This document shows positions 8,523 to 17,808 of a stretch of 64,000 nt of DNA, in pieces. A program made the translations under genes and the position numbers. The notes beneath the pieces are model-generated. The model was not told the origin of the DNA. It made no database searches and saw only the letters and a list, made by a program, of their open reading frames with translations. Within the stretch, counting starts at the first letter, position 1. Every line of letters starts with the position of its first letter. This stretch comes from NP936 sp002726085 (GTDB taxonomy: Bacteria; Acidobacteriota; Vicinamibacteria; Vicinamibacterales; UBA8438), in contig DASCQF010000104.1 of assembly GCA_036012905.1 (NCBI GenBank), positions 68,240 through 132,239 of the forward strand, given 5' to 3'.

Positions 8523-10321
8523 ACGGTTTCCCGGACCTGCGTGTCTTCCTCGACCATCTCAGACGCGACCGGGACCTCGTTGAGATCACCGTGCCGGTCG
8601 ACCCCGCGCTCGAGGCGGCCGAGATCCATCGGCGAGTCGTCGCCGCCGGTGGGCCGGCACTGCTGTTCTCGAACGTCGCCGGCGCCGACTTTCCACTTGC
8701 CACCAACCTGTTCGGAACCACGCGCCGCGCCGCGCTGGCGTTCGGCGAGCGGCCCGAGCGGTTGATCCGCCGGCTGGTCGAGTTGGTCGAGACGGCGTTG
8801 CCCCCGACAGCGGCGACACTCTGGGGCGCCCGGGACATGGCCGCCGAGCTGTTCCGGGTAGGGCTCCGCCGCGGACGTCACGGACCGGTGACCGACGTGG
8901 TGACCGACGAGGTGCGGCTCGACCGGCTGCCGGCCCTGACCACCTGGCCGGAGGACGCCGGGCCGTTCATCACCCTGCCCCTCGTCTACACCGAGCATCC
9001 CGACCGAGCCGGCCACAACCTCGGGATGTATCGCCTGCAGATTCACGATGCGTGCACCACCGGCATGCACTGGCAAATCGGCAAGGGAGGCGGCTTCCAC
9101 TACCACGCGGCCGAGGCCACCGGCGCCGCCTTGCCCGCGACCGTGTACCTGGGCGGACCACCGGCGTTGATCCTGTCGGCCGTGGCGCCGTTGCCGGAGA
9201 ACGTGCCGGAGCTCGTGCTCGCGTCACTCATCGCCGGGGAGCGGTTGCGGCTCGTCGAGGGGTTGGGGCCACATCCACTCGTGGCCGGCGCCGAGTTCGC
9301 GCTCATTGGGTCGGTTCCGCCAAGGGAGCGGCGGCCGGAAGGGCCGTTCGGCGACCACTACGGCTACTACTCCCTGCGTCATGACTACCCGGTGTTCCAG
9401 GTCAGCCGGATGGCGCGCCGTCACGACGCGATCTACCCGGCGACCGTCGTCGGCAAGCCGCGACAGGAGGACTTCTTCATCGGCGACCTTCTTCAGGAGC
9501 TGCTGTCGCCGCTCTTCCCGCTGGTGATGCCGGCCGTCGAGCGGCTCTGGTCCTATGGCGAGACCGGCTATCATTCGCTCTCGGCCGCCGTGGTCAAGCA
9601 GCGGTACGCGCGTGAGGCGATGGCCAGCGCGTTTCGGATCTTGGGCGAGGGGCAGCTCTCGCTGACGAAGTTTCTGCTGGTGACCGACCAACCGGTTGAC
9701 CTGAAGGATTTCCCGGCGACGCTCGAGCACCTCCTGGCGCGGACGAATCCCGAGACCGATCTATATGTGTTCTCCAACTTGGCGATGGATACGCTCGACT
9801 ACACCGGTCCGGAGGTGAACCGGGGTTCGAAGGGGGTGTGGCTGGGCCTCGGCGACCCGGTCCAGGACCTGCCGGGCGAGTTCATCGCCGCTGAGCTTCC
9901 CCAGGGGGTCCACGAGGTCCGGGTCTTCTGCCGTGGCTGCCTCGTGGTCGGAGGGCCGTCATCCGGCACTGATCCGGACGCGGCGGCGCGCGTCGCTGCT
10001 CACCCAGCCTTTGCCGGCTGGCCGCTGGTAGTCATGACCGACGAGCCGGCCCGCGCCGCCAGGAGCGCCACGAACTTCCTGTGGACCACTTTCACGCGGT
10101 TCGAACCGGCCGCCGACATCCACGCGGCGGCGACCCGCGTCGTCCGCAACCACCTCGTCTACACGCCGCCGATCGTGATCGACGCGCGTCTTTCGCCGTC
10201 GTTCCCGTCCGAGCTCAGCTGCCGCCCTGACATCGCCGGAAAGGTCTCCGACCGATGGCACGAGTATTTTCCAGACGGCGGTGTCGAGATGGGAGACGCC
10301 GAGCGCGGTCACCTGGACTGA
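8519..10321 (+). CDS. UbiD-family decarboxylase
   Basis: About 600 residues, the usual size or slightly longer for UbiD (3-octaprenyl-4-hydroxybenzoate decarboxylase superfamily), whose members use prenylated FMN. Visible signatures: LGMYRLQIHD...GMHWQIGKGGG, EGPFGDHYGYYS and PATVVGKPRQEDFFIGD. The start is GTG 8519, overlapping the TGA of the STAS gene (GTGA); the frame is open further upstream but the homology begins here. No UbiX prenyltransferase is nearby, so the cofactor must come from elsewhere. Whether the substrate is a quinone precursor or an aromatic/acrylic acid cannot be told. Confidence 0.87.
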   Translation: MNGFPDLRVFLDHLRRDRDLVEITVPVDPALEAAEIHRRVVAAGGPALLFSNVAGADFPLATNLFGTTRRAALAFGERPERLIRRLVELVETALPPTAATLWGARDMAAELFRVGLRRGRHGPVTDVVTDEVRLDRLPALTTWPEDAGPFITLPLVYTEHPDRAGHNLGMYRLQIHDACTTGMHWQIGKGGGFHYHAAEATGAALPATVYLGGPPALILSAVAPLPENVPELVLASLIAGERLRLVEGLGPHPLVAGAEFALIGSVPPRERRPEGPFGDHYGYYSLRHDYPVFQVSRMARRHDAIYPATVVGKPRQEDFFIGDLLQELLSPLFPLVMPAVERLWSYGETGYHSLSAAVVKQRYAREAMASAFRILGEGQLSLTKFLLVTDQPVDLKDFPATLEHLLARTNPETDLYVFSNLAMDTLDYTGPEVNRGSKGVWLGLGDPVQDLPGEFIAAELPQGVHEVRVFCRGCLVVGGPSSGTDPDAAARVAAHPAFAGWPLVVMTDEPARAARSATNFLWTTFTRFEPAADIHAAATRVVRNHLVYTPPIVIDARLSPSFPSELSCRPDIAGKVSDRWHEYFPDGGVEMGDAERGHLD

Positions 10322-10329
10322 GCGGGGCG

Positions 10330-10375
10330 GCGGGCCCGGTCCGGCCGGTCCGGCCGGACAGGCTGGACAAGCTGG
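10330..10375. repeat. Short direct repeats
   Basis: Two small tandem patterns lie back to back: a CCGGTCCGG-type stretch and a 9-base unit GCTGGACAA repeated twice. It is intergenic and of no known function. Confidence 0.35.
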
Positions 10376-10438
10376 ACAACCAGGACGCCAGCGGCTACCG
10401 TCGCCTCTCGGCGTCGTGCCCGTGACTGGAGGTGTACC

Positions 10439-10942
10439 GTGTCGAGTCATCGCGCGATAGGCGGAGGGCTGGTGGTGGTCATGGCGGCGGTTGTCGTGGC
10501 GGTCCCACCGGTTGCGGCGCAGCAGGACATCGAGCGTGAGAATCTCGCCGAGATCCGCGAGGTCAACGTAGTCGTGGAGGAGTTGTCCGATGACGCAGAA
10601 TCGGACGGTCTGACGCGCCGCGCCCTGCTGACCGCGGCTGAGGAACAGCTGGAGGCGCGAGGCGTGCCGCTCGGAAACTCACCCCTGGCGGCGGACCTCT
10701 ACATCAACGTCGCGACACATCTCGGGTCAACTGGGCTCTACGCCTATTACGCCCGGGTCTCCGTGCAGCAGTTGGCGACGATCGAGGGCAACCAACTGCG
10801 GGCCCGCGTCGATACGTGGGACATGGCGAGCCTCGGCGCGGTTGGCCAGGCGAACTTGCCACAGGTCGAACAGGTGGTGGTCCAGCTGGTCGACCTGTTC
10901 TGCGACGACTACTTCGAGGTCAACGACCCGCCGCGGCGCTGA
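10439..10942 (+). CDS. Small secreted protein of unknown function
   Basis: A 167-residue protein starting at GTG, with a signal peptide (LVVVMAAVVVAVPPVAA) and cleavage near VAAQQ. The mature part (EIREVNVVVEELSDDAESDGLTRRAL...LYINVATHLGSTGLYAYYARVSVQQLATI) alternates strands and helices, like small outer-membrane-associated or periplasmic proteins. I recognise no family with certainty. No neighbours share its strand closely enough to imply an operon. Confidence 0.6.
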   Translation: MSSHRAIGGGLVVVMAAVVVAVPPVAAQQDIERENLAEIREVNVVVEELSDDAESDGLTRRALLTAAEEQLEARGVPLGNSPLAADLYINVATHLGSTGLYAYYARVSVQQLATIEGNQLRARVDTWDMASLGAVGQANLPQVEQVVVQLVDLFCDDYFEVNDPPRR

Positions 10943-11109
10943 GGCGTGTAGACGTGTAGTGCCGTCACGTATGACGCTGGTCGATCTGGCGGTCGTGTCA
11001 TCGCCAGCCGAAGATTTCTTCCAAATTGAACTCCCGGGTCCGTATGATCGTCAGTACTGCCGATAATTCGGCAGCATGCTGGTGTACCTCGATTCGGTCA
11101 GGAGACATC

Positions 11110-12438
11110 ATGAGGATGATTGGATTGCGCATCGTGTGGGCGCTGGTCGGTCTGGCGGTGGCCGCGGCTCCGGCACGGGCACAAGGCGGTTCAGTAACGT
11201 TCACGGAACATGTGGCGCCTATATTCTATGAGAGCTGCACGACTTGTCATCGACCCGGCCAGGTGGGGCCGATGTCGCTGTTGACCTATGAAGACGCCCG
11301 GCCCTGGGCGCGTGCCATCAAGCAGAAGGTGGCTGACCGGGACATGCCGCCGTGGGATGCGGATCCGCAAGTTGGCACCTGGGCCAACGATCGGAGCCTG
11401 ACCGACGACGAGATCGCAACCATCGTCGCCTGGGCCGACGCGGGTGCGCCGCGCGGTGACCGCGCCGCGATGCCGCCGATGCCGGCCTACGCCGACAGCG
11501 CGTGGACGATCGGCGAGCCGGACGCCGTCTTCAGCATTCCGCCGTTCGAGGTGCCGGCCGATGGGATGGTGGAGTACACCTACTTCGAGGTGCCCACCAA
11601 TCTGACCGAGGACAAGTGGGTGCAGGCGGTTCAGGTCATGCCGGACGCCATGGCCGCGGTGCATCACATCATCGTCTCGGCCCGCAGCGAGCTGACCCCC
11701 GAAGAGGTAGAGGCCAGGCGGCGGGTAGACCCGGGCATCCGTCTGGACCGCGAGATCCTGCCGGGAGACGAGATCGAGTGGAATCCTGGTGTTGCGCAGC
11801 TTGAGGGGCGTTCGAAGGGCGACTCCCTGGGCGGAACGACCGTCGGCAACGACGGCGTGTCGATCTTCGCGCCGGGCACGGCACGGCTGCTCAAAGCCGG
11901 CACCACCCTGGTATTCGAGATGCATTACACGCCCACCGGCGAGCCGGTCGTCGACGCGTCGCAGATCGGGCTGGTGTTCACCGATGAGGAGCCCGACCAG
12001 GTGGTGTGGCCCGGCGCCATCGTGCACGGACAGTTCGCGATTCCGCCCGGCGAGTCCAACTACAAGGTGGAGGCGGACCTCACCTTCGCGAAGGATGTGA
12101 AGCTGTTGAACCTGCTGCCGCACTCGCATCTGCGCGGCGTGCGCTGGGACTACGAGGCGGTGTATCCGGACGGGAGACGCGAGACGATCCTGTCGGTGCC
12201 CGAGTACGACTTCAACTGGCAGATCGACTACATCTTCGACGAGCCGCTCTCGCTGCCGAAGGGGTCGAAGATTCATGCCGTGTCCTACTACGACAACTCG
12301 GCGGCGAACCGGCACAACCCCGACCCGACCGTCGAGGTTCGCTGGGGTGAGCAGACCGACGAGGAGATGATGTTCACCGCCTTGTCCTACCTGATCGACG
12401 AGGAGGCGGGCACGGTACCCACACAGCAGCAGCAGTAG
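11110..12438 (+). CDS. Cytochrome c-copper monooxygenase-like fusion (PHM-like), paralogue 1
   Basis: A 442-residue secreted protein (signal peptide ending ARAQ). A c-type haem site is C43-T-T-C46-H47 in the first domain. The rest follows the type II copper, ascorbate-dependent monooxygenase fold. HH at 185-186 and H272 (HYTPTG) fit the CuH site; H338-S-H340 and M420 or M421 (EEMMF) fit the CuM site, the order seen in peptidylglycine alpha-hydroxylating monooxygenase. DYNFN-like and DNSAANRHNPDP segments are shared with the paralogues at 22561 and 24130. The haem domain may feed electrons to copper (inference). ATG 11110 has CAGGAG upstream. Substrate unknown. Confidence 0.82.
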   Translation: MRMIGLRIVWALVGLAVAAAPARAQGGSVTFTEHVAPIFYESCTTCHRPGQVGPMSLLTYEDARPWARAIKQKVADRDMPPWDADPQVGTWANDRSLTDDEIATIVAWADAGAPRGDRAAMPPMPAYADSAWTIGEPDAVFSIPPFEVPADGMVEYTYFEVPTNLTEDKWVQAVQVMPDAMAAVHHIIVSARSELTPEEVEARRRVDPGIRLDREILPGDEIEWNPGVAQLEGRSKGDSLGGTTVGNDGVSIFAPGTARLLKAGTTLVFEMHYTPTGEPVVDASQIGLVFTDEEPDQVVWPGAIVHGQFAIPPGESNYKVEADLTFAKDVKLLNLLPHSHLRGVRWDYEAVYPDGRRETILSVPEYDFNWQIDYIFDEPLSLPKGSKIHAVSYYDNSAANRHNPDPTVEVRWGEQTDEEMMFTALSYLIDEEAGTVPTQQQQ

Positions 12439-12463
12439 GACACCAACGTCCGAGCCGATTCGA

Positions 12464-12506
12464 CGGGCCGACCTGATCTGCGAGATCGGGCGGCCCGTTT
12501 CTTTTT
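12464..12506 (+). terminator. Rho-independent terminator
   Basis: A long hairpin, outer stem CGGGCCG/CGGCCCG and inner stem AGATC-type, is followed by TTTCTTTTT. It ends transcription of the copper monooxygenase-like gene. Confidence 0.8.
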
Positions 12507-12631
12507 GCGGCCATGAACGGCTCGCCGACTGGGGAATAAGCGAGACCGCCTGCCGGTCCACATCAACAGCGACGGACGGTGTTCGGATGGATGATGCCGC
12601 GCCGGTTCGAGGACGCGACAAGGAGGTCGAG

Positions 12632-13174
12632 ATGACGAGTGCGAAGCGCAAGATGACGAGATGGATGGTGCCCGCCGGTGTGTTGCTGATGGTCGGCCTG
12701 TTCGCGGTTGCCGACACAGCGTGGGGACAGCCGGCGGATGGACCAGGGCTCCGGCGCGGGCGAATGGGTCGGCGGGCCGGACCGCTGGGCGGGCCGCTGT
12801 TGCCGCTGGGACGTCTGGGGCTGACCCAAGCCCAGCAGGAGCAAGTTCAGGCCGTGATGGAGCAGAACCGCCAGGCGACGCGGACCGCGGAGGAACGGGT
12901 GCGTGAGGTGCGGCAGGCGCTGCAGGATGCGGTGACCGCAGACAGCGTGAATGAGGGCGCCATCCGCGCCGTGGCCACCGAGCTCGGTCTGGCCGAGGGG
13001 GATGCGGCGGTGCAGCGGGCCTACGTCCATGCTGCGGTGTGGCAGCTGCTGACTCCCGAGCAGCAGGCGGCCGCGAGGGAGGCCAAGGCCGAGATGCAGC
13101 AGCGCTCGGCCCAGCGCCGACAGCGCGTGGACGAACGCCGCCAGCGACGGCAGGAGCGCCGGCAACGCGGCTGA
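12632..13174 (+). CDS. Spy/CpxP-like periplasmic protein (LTxxQ motifs)
   Basis: A 180-residue protein with a signal peptide (WMVPAGVLLMVGLFAVADTAWG), a Gly/Arg-rich linker and a helical body. Two LTxxQ motifs (LTQAQQ and LTPEQQ) are the hallmark of the Spy/CpxP family of envelope chaperone or metal-sensing proteins. The C-terminus is strongly basic and Gln-rich (RRQRVDERRQRRQERRQR). AAGGAGG sits just before ATG 12632; the frame also opens earlier at 12587 but without a ribosome site. Stand-alone gene after a terminator. Confidence 0.78.
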   Translation: MTSAKRKMTRWMVPAGVLLMVGLFAVADTAWGQPADGPGLRRGRMGRRAGPLGGPLLPLGRLGLTQAQQEQVQAVMEQNRQATRTAEERVREVRQALQDAVTADSVNEGAIRAVATELGLAEGDAAVQRAYVHAAVWQLLTPEQQAAAREAKAEMQQRSAQRRQRVDERRQRRQERRQRG

Positions 13175-13279
13175 GATCTGACCCCTCGCTCGTGGTGGCG
13201 CGGTCCGAACGGGCCGCGCCACCCTCAACCGTCCTTCTGACTTCCGCCTGCTGACTTCCGACTTCTTGGGGGAAGGTTG

Positions 13280-14266
13280 CTACCCGATCTTCACGACATA
13301 CCGCCCTCGCGCCTTGCCTTGCAGCAGCGTCTGGAACGCGTCGGGGAGGTCGCGCAGCGTGACCTCGCGCGCGATTGTCTGCAGATGTGTCGGCCGCATG
13401 TCGGTGGCCAGCCGCTGCCATACTTCACGCCGCCGATCCATCGGACACAGCACCGAGTCGATGCCCAGCAGGTTGACGCCGCGCATGATGAACGGCAAGA
13501 CAGTCGTCTCGATCTTGACGCCCGCGGTCAGACCGGAGCTGGCGATGGAGCCGCCATATTTCGTCGTGCGTGTGAGCCATGCCAGGATAGCGCCGCCGGT
13601 CGGGTCGACCGCGCCGGCCCAGGTCGCCTTCTCGAGCGGCCGTGTCCCCAGCTCGAGCTCGTGTCGAGAGAGTACGGTCGTCGCGCCGAGCGACTGGAGA
13701 TAGTCGTGCTGGTCGTCCTTGCCGGTCAGCGCGGTCACCTCGTACCCCAACCTCGCGAGCAACTCGACCGCGACGCTGCCGACACCTCCCGTTGCCCCGG
13801 TAACGATGACCGGTCCGTCGGTCGTGGTCAGGCCGTTTCGTTCGAGCTGCACCACTGAAAGTGCTGCCGTGAACCCCGCGGTTCCGATCGCCATGGTGTC
13901 GAACGGTGTCAGTCCGTCCGGTATCGGGACGACCCAGTCGGCCGGCACCCGGACGTACTCGGAAAAGCCGCCGTCGCTCGCCACGCCGAGGTCGTAACCG
14001 GTGACCAGCACCTGGTCCCCTTCTCGATACCGGTCGTCCGAGCTGGACGCCACCGACCCCGCGACGTCGATGCCGCCGATCAACGGGAACCGGCGCAAGA
14101 TCTTGCCGGCACCGGTCGCGGCCAGGGCGTCCTTGTAGTTGACGCTGGAGTACGCCGTGCGGATGACCACCTCGCCCTGGCTGAGCTCGTCGAGTGTGGC
14201 CTCGACGAGCCGGCCCTCTATCGTATTGTTCTCGTCGAAAATGCGATACGCGTTGAACGTGTCCAC
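13280..14266 (-). CDS. acuI: Acrylyl-CoA reductase-like oxidoreductase (YhdH/AcuI family)
   Basis: A 328-residue medium-chain dehydrogenase/reductase without the structural zinc site. The length and motifs match YhdH/AcuI: YSSVNYKDALA near residue 43, the nucleotide-binding VTGATGGVGSVAVELL near 155, and GIDSVLCP near 265. The family reduces acryloyl-CoA to propionyl-CoA with NADPH. The adjacent minus-strand gene is an acyl-CoA synthetase, which would fit activation of a C3 acid before or after this step (inference). Gene symbol is by family; biochemical activity is not proven. Confidence 0.8.
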   Translation of the reverse strand: MDTFNAYRIFDENNTIEGRLVEATLDELSQGEVVIRTAYSSVNYKDALAATGAGKILRRFPLIGGIDVAGSVASSSDDRYREGDQVLVTGYDLGVASDGGFSEYVRVPADWVVPIPDGLTPFDTMAIGTAGFTAALSVVQLERNGLTTTDGPVIVTGATGGVGSVAVELLARLGYEVTALTGKDDQHDYLQSLGATTVLSRHELELGTRPLEKATWAGAVDPTGGAILAWLTRTTKYGGSIASSGLTAGVKIETTVLPFIMRGVNLLGIDSVLCPMDRRREVWQRLATDMRPTHLQTIAREVTLRDLPDAFQTLLQGKARGRYVVKIG

Positions 14267-14302
14267 AGCTCACCTCGATATGAGAACTCGCGTTCTCGAG
14301 AA

Positions 14303-14370
14303 GTCAGGAGGCAGGAGGCAGGAGGCAGGAGGCAGGAGGCAGGAGAGGCCGGAGGGCTTCGCCATGATTC
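14303..14370 (+). repeat. Heptamer array (GGAGGCA)n with conserved flank, family C copy 1
   Basis: About six units of the 7-base word GGAGGCA are followed by GGAGGGCTTCGCCATGATTC. The same array and flank are at 32781-32840, and the array appears inverted at 18834-18869. The repeat is intergenic. Confidence 0.8.
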
Positions 14371-14394
14371 CCATCAAACTACCGTCAGTGCCAA

Positions 14395-16311
14395 TCAGTT
14401 GGACGAGTCAGTGAGGTGGGATTTCATTTGTTCCCAGGCGTGCCGCGCCTCGTCGACCGAACCCTCGTCCTCGATTGTTGTGATGTCACCCGGGTCGCGG
14501 TCGAGGGTGACCGCCTTCAGCACGCGACGCATGATCTTGCCGCTACGGGTCTTTGGCAGCATCGGCACGAAGTTCAGCTCCCCGACCACCGCGATCGGGC
14601 CGAGCTCGCGCCGAATCGTATCGATCAGCGCCTGACGCAGCTCGTCGGACGGCGTCTCGTGCTGCTTGAGTAGCACGAAGGCGGAGATCACCTCGCCGCG
14701 GGTCTCGTCGGGTCGCCCGACGACGCCGCACTCGGCCACAGCCGCGTGTTTGAGACAGGCGCTCTCTACCTCGATCGTCCCGATTCGGTGCGCCGCGATC
14801 TTGATGATCTCGTCGGCCCGGCCGCCGAACCACAGATATCCGTCTTCGTCGATGTGGGCGGAGTCGCCGCTGAAATAGACCCCGGGAATCTTCTGCCAGT
14901 AGTCGCGCCCGTAGCGTTCGGATTCTCCCCAGAGCGCCGCCGTCAACCCTGGAAACGGGCGATTGAGCACCATGATGCCCTTCTCGCCGGTCTCGCACGG
15001 TGTGCCATCGCTCTGAACCACGGCCGCTTCGATGCCAGGTAACGGCAGGGTGGCCGAGCCCGGCTTGATCGGCAGCATGCCGAGGCCGTAGGGGTTGCCG
15101 AAGACCGGGCCGCTGGTCTCGGTCTGCCACATGTGGTCGATCACCGGGATACGTCCCTTCAGGATGGTGTTCTGCAGCCAGTCCCAGGCCGGTGGGTTGA
15201 GCACCTCGCCGGCCGAGAAGATCCGCTCGACCCGCGAGTGGTCGACGCTACCGAGCGGACCGTCGCCGTAGCGCATCAACGCCCGGATCGCAGTAGGCGA
15301 GGTGAAGATGCCGGTCGCGCCCAGCTCTTCGACCACGACTCGCCAGTTCGCCTCCGGCTCCGGGTAGTCGAGCGCCCCCTCGAAGACGACCGTCGTGCAG
15401 CCGATCAGCAGCGGGGCATACACCATGTAGCTGTGCCCGACGATCCAGCCAATGTCGGAGGTAGACCACCAGACATCGGTCGGCCGCATGCCAAAGCACC
15501 ATCGGCCCATGCTGACGATGTGCACCTGATAGCCGCCGTGCGTGTGGACGGCGAGCTTCGGTTTGGCGGTCGTGCCGGAGGTGGCCAGAATGAACGCCGG
15601 TTCGTTCGCCTCCATCTCCACCCAGTGGCCGGATTGGCCCTGCGATCCGGTGAGAAACGTATCCCAGGACATGTCGCGGTCGGGTTGCAACGGCGACGTC
15701 GGGTCGGCGCGTTGAAGCACCACCACCCGCTCGACCTTGTGACCGGGGATCTTGAGCGCCTCGTCGACAATCGGCTTCAGCGGAAATTTCTTGCCCTTGC
15801 GGTACGTCACGTCTGCGGTGAACACCACGCGCGAGCCGCTGGCGGTGATGCGGTCGGTCAGCGCTTGTGCGCCAAAGCCGGCGAAGATGACCGAGTGGAG
15901 GGCGCCGATGCGCGTGCACGCCAGCATCAGGACGACTGCCTCGGGACAGGTCGGCATCGAGAGGGTGACGCGGTCTCCTTTCTCCACGCCGAGCCCGCGC
16001 AGCGCAGCCGCCACACGTGTGACCTCGTGCAGGAGCTGCGCATAGGTGAGCACGATGCGTTCGTTGCGTTCGTTGACATACACCAGGGCCGCCCGACCGC
16101 CCTGTCCGTCGGCCACGTGCCGGTCGACCGCGTTGTGACAGATGTTGGTGCGGGCGCCGACGAACCAGCGGAACGTCGGTGGGTCCGGCTCGAAGACGCG
16201 GTCCCAGGTGCGGAACCACGGCAGCTCGCGGGCGGCGCGTTCCCAGAAGCCTTCCGGGTCGCGACGCCCGTCCTCGATCCAGCGCTGAACAATCGGTGTC
16301 GTGAGTGTCAT
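14395..16311 (-). CDS. AMP-forming acyl-CoA synthetase (acetyl/propionyl-CoA synthetase-like)
   Basis: A 638-residue ANL-superfamily ligase, the usual length for acetyl-CoA synthetase. Visible core motifs: the ATP loop LATSGTTAKPKLAVHTH (Ala-Lys in place of the common Gly-Lys), WWSTSDIGWIVGHSYMVYAPL, the adenylate-binding WQTETSGP, YFSGDSAHIDEDGYLWFGGRAD and the catalytic Lys in PKTRSGKIMRR. An acetyl-CoA-synthetase N-terminal cap (WFRTWDRVFEPDPP) is present. The substrate could be acetate, propionate or another short acid. It lies next to the acrylyl-CoA reductase-like gene on the same strand. Confidence 0.88.
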   Translation of the reverse strand: MTLTTPIVQRWIEDGRRDPEGFWERAARELPWFRTWDRVFEPDPPTFRWFVGARTNICHNAVDRHVADGQGGRAALVYVNERNERIVLTYAQLLHEVTRVAAALRGLGVEKGDRVTLSMPTCPEAVVLMLACTRIGALHSVIFAGFGAQALTDRITASGSRVVFTADVTYRKGKKFPLKPIVDEALKIPGHKVERVVVLQRADPTSPLQPDRDMSWDTFLTGSQGQSGHWVEMEANEPAFILATSGTTAKPKLAVHTHGGYQVHIVSMGRWCFGMRPTDVWWSTSDIGWIVGHSYMVYAPLLIGCTTVVFEGALDYPEPEANWRVVVEELGATGIFTSPTAIRALMRYGDGPLGSVDHSRVERIFSAGEVLNPPAWDWLQNTILKGRIPVIDHMWQTETSGPVFGNPYGLGMLPIKPGSATLPLPGIEAAVVQSDGTPCETGEKGIMVLNRPFPGLTAALWGESERYGRDYWQKIPGVYFSGDSAHIDEDGYLWFGGRADEIIKIAAHRIGTIEVESACLKHAAVAECGVVGRPDETRGEVISAFVLLKQHETPSDELRQALIDTIRRELGPIAVVGELNFVPMLPKTRSGKIMRRVLKAVTLDRDPGDITTIEDEGSVDEARHAWEQMKSHLTDSSN

Positions 16312-16419
16312 ATGGCAGTCCGTGGTGTCGCGCAGGAGACACGCGTGCGTTCGGCAGTATACGCCGCTTGCCCGACGTGAACCCGGCAGTGGCTGAGCAA
16401 CCGAGATGGCGAAGGCTGC

Positions 16420-17670
16420 TCAGCGGTTCGTGAAAATGTCCAGTGGCAACAGCGCCGTCACGCCGACGTTCGGTGCGTCGACCAGTTGACCGATACGCAG
16501 GTCGACGGCGACGCTGGCCACGACGTAGGCTTGCTCGGGGGTGAGGCTGTAGGTTGCGGTGATGTAGTCGATCATCTCGATCAGGGCGTTGCGGGCCGCC
16601 AGTGAGACGTCTTTGGACAGGTTCCGCAGGCCGGCAATCCGCTCTGTGGCGCCCAGATAGCGCATGTCGGGCGGCACTTCTCCCACTGCCTTGAGCGGGA
16701 AGCCGGTCGTCGCGTAGAAGCGGCGAGACGGGATGTCGAGCACCCGGACGGGCCCTTCGAAGTGCGGTCCCCGGGTCAGCGCCGGTCCATCTTCGATGAG
16801 CCGGGTCGTTACCGTGAAGTCGGCGTCCATCTCGATCGCGGTGCCCGAGACCTCCCCGTCGCCTTGGGCGAAGTGCGGATCGCCGATCGCAAGCCCGCAC
16901 CCGTCGATGTAACACGGCAGGTACAGCGTTACACCAACCTGCAGATATCGGATGTCGAGATTGCCGCCGTGCTCACGTGGGGGAAGCGTCCGCAGGCACT
17001 CCTCGGCGTGGGACCCGTTCGGACCGCAGACCGCAGCGGGCGACGCGTGCAGCGCGTGAGGCGGGAATCCTGCGCCACCGAGCGCGACAAGCTCGGCCTC
17101 GCGGGATAGCATCGCGTCGAGCTGCTCGCGGCCTGGAAGGACGGTGACGATGCCTGGAAAGCTCGCGTTTGGCACCCGCACTCCGGGCACGTCGTCGGTC
17201 ACGGCATCCGTGCGGGTAAGCCGCCACAACGCCCGAAACGCCCCGGTGACGTGGTCGGAGACAAAGCCGATCGGGCTGACCGAGGTGTAGCCGAAATGAC
17301 CGGGAGCGATGTCGAGCAGCGTGACCGCCAGCACGTCGCCCGGCTCGGCTCCCTCGATGTGGACGGGACCGGTGAGCGGGTGGACGGTTCCGATCTGCGG
17401 GTCGCCCTGTCTCGGGTCGTCATACGTGCTCGCCGGGTCGAGATTGAAATCGCTGGCGTTTCGCGCCTTGAACACGATGGTCTGGCCCGGTCTGGCGCGG
17501 GCTGCCGTCGGGATGGCGGGATGCAGGCGATTGATGCAGCTCGGGTCCTCGCCGCAATGGCGTCCCTCGCCGCCCAGCACGACGATGTCCTGCTGCGCCG
17601 ATGCCGCCAGTGGCGCCAGCAGGACCACGAACGCCGCCGACGTGATCGCACAACGGGTGTGTTGGAGCAT
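16420..17670 (-). CDS. Exported acetamidase/formamidase-family protein
   Basis: A 416-residue protein with an N-terminal signal peptide ending ASAQQ. The body matches the FmdA/AmdA amidase fold: GPVHIEGAEPGDVLAVTLLDI, the region PREHGGNLDIRYLQVGVTLYLPCYIDG and GLAIGDPHFAQGDGEVSGTAIE. These families hydrolyse short amides to acid and ammonia. Cytoplasmic forms are the norm, so an exported one is notable. The catalytic residues of this copy were not checked one by one. Confidence 0.85.
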   Translation of the reverse strand: MLQHTRCAITSAAFVVLLAPLAASAQQDIVVLGGEGRHCGEDPSCINRLHPAIPTAARARPGQTIVFKARNASDFNLDPASTYDDPRQGDPQIGTVHPLTGPVHIEGAEPGDVLAVTLLDIAPGHFGYTSVSPIGFVSDHVTGAFRALWRLTRTDAVTDDVPGVRVPNASFPGIVTVLPGREQLDAMLSREAELVALGGAGFPPHALHASPAAVCGPNGSHAEECLRTLPPREHGGNLDIRYLQVGVTLYLPCYIDGCGLAIGDPHFAQGDGEVSGTAIEMDADFTVTTRLIEDGPALTRGPHFEGPVRVLDIPSRRFYATTGFPLKAVGEVPPDMRYLGATERIAGLRNLSKDVSLAARNALIEMIDYITATYSLTPEQAYVVASVAVDLRIGQLVDAPNVGVTALLPLDIFTNR

Positions 17671-17808
17671 GGTCGCCTTTCAGGACACGCCTCGAACGTC
17701 CCGTGAGCGAACAGGACGCGGGCGTGGTTCTGTTTCTGTGGTCCTTATTATTTCTCGTCAACCACATGAATAATCCCAACCCTCAGCTGGGACTATAAAC
17801 TGCCCGTG

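Noticed and set aside
11191..12717. A 508-codon minus-strand frame antisense to copper monooxygenase paralogue 1.
   Set aside because: Same shadow pattern repeats opposite the paralogues at 22561 and 24130; no family signature.
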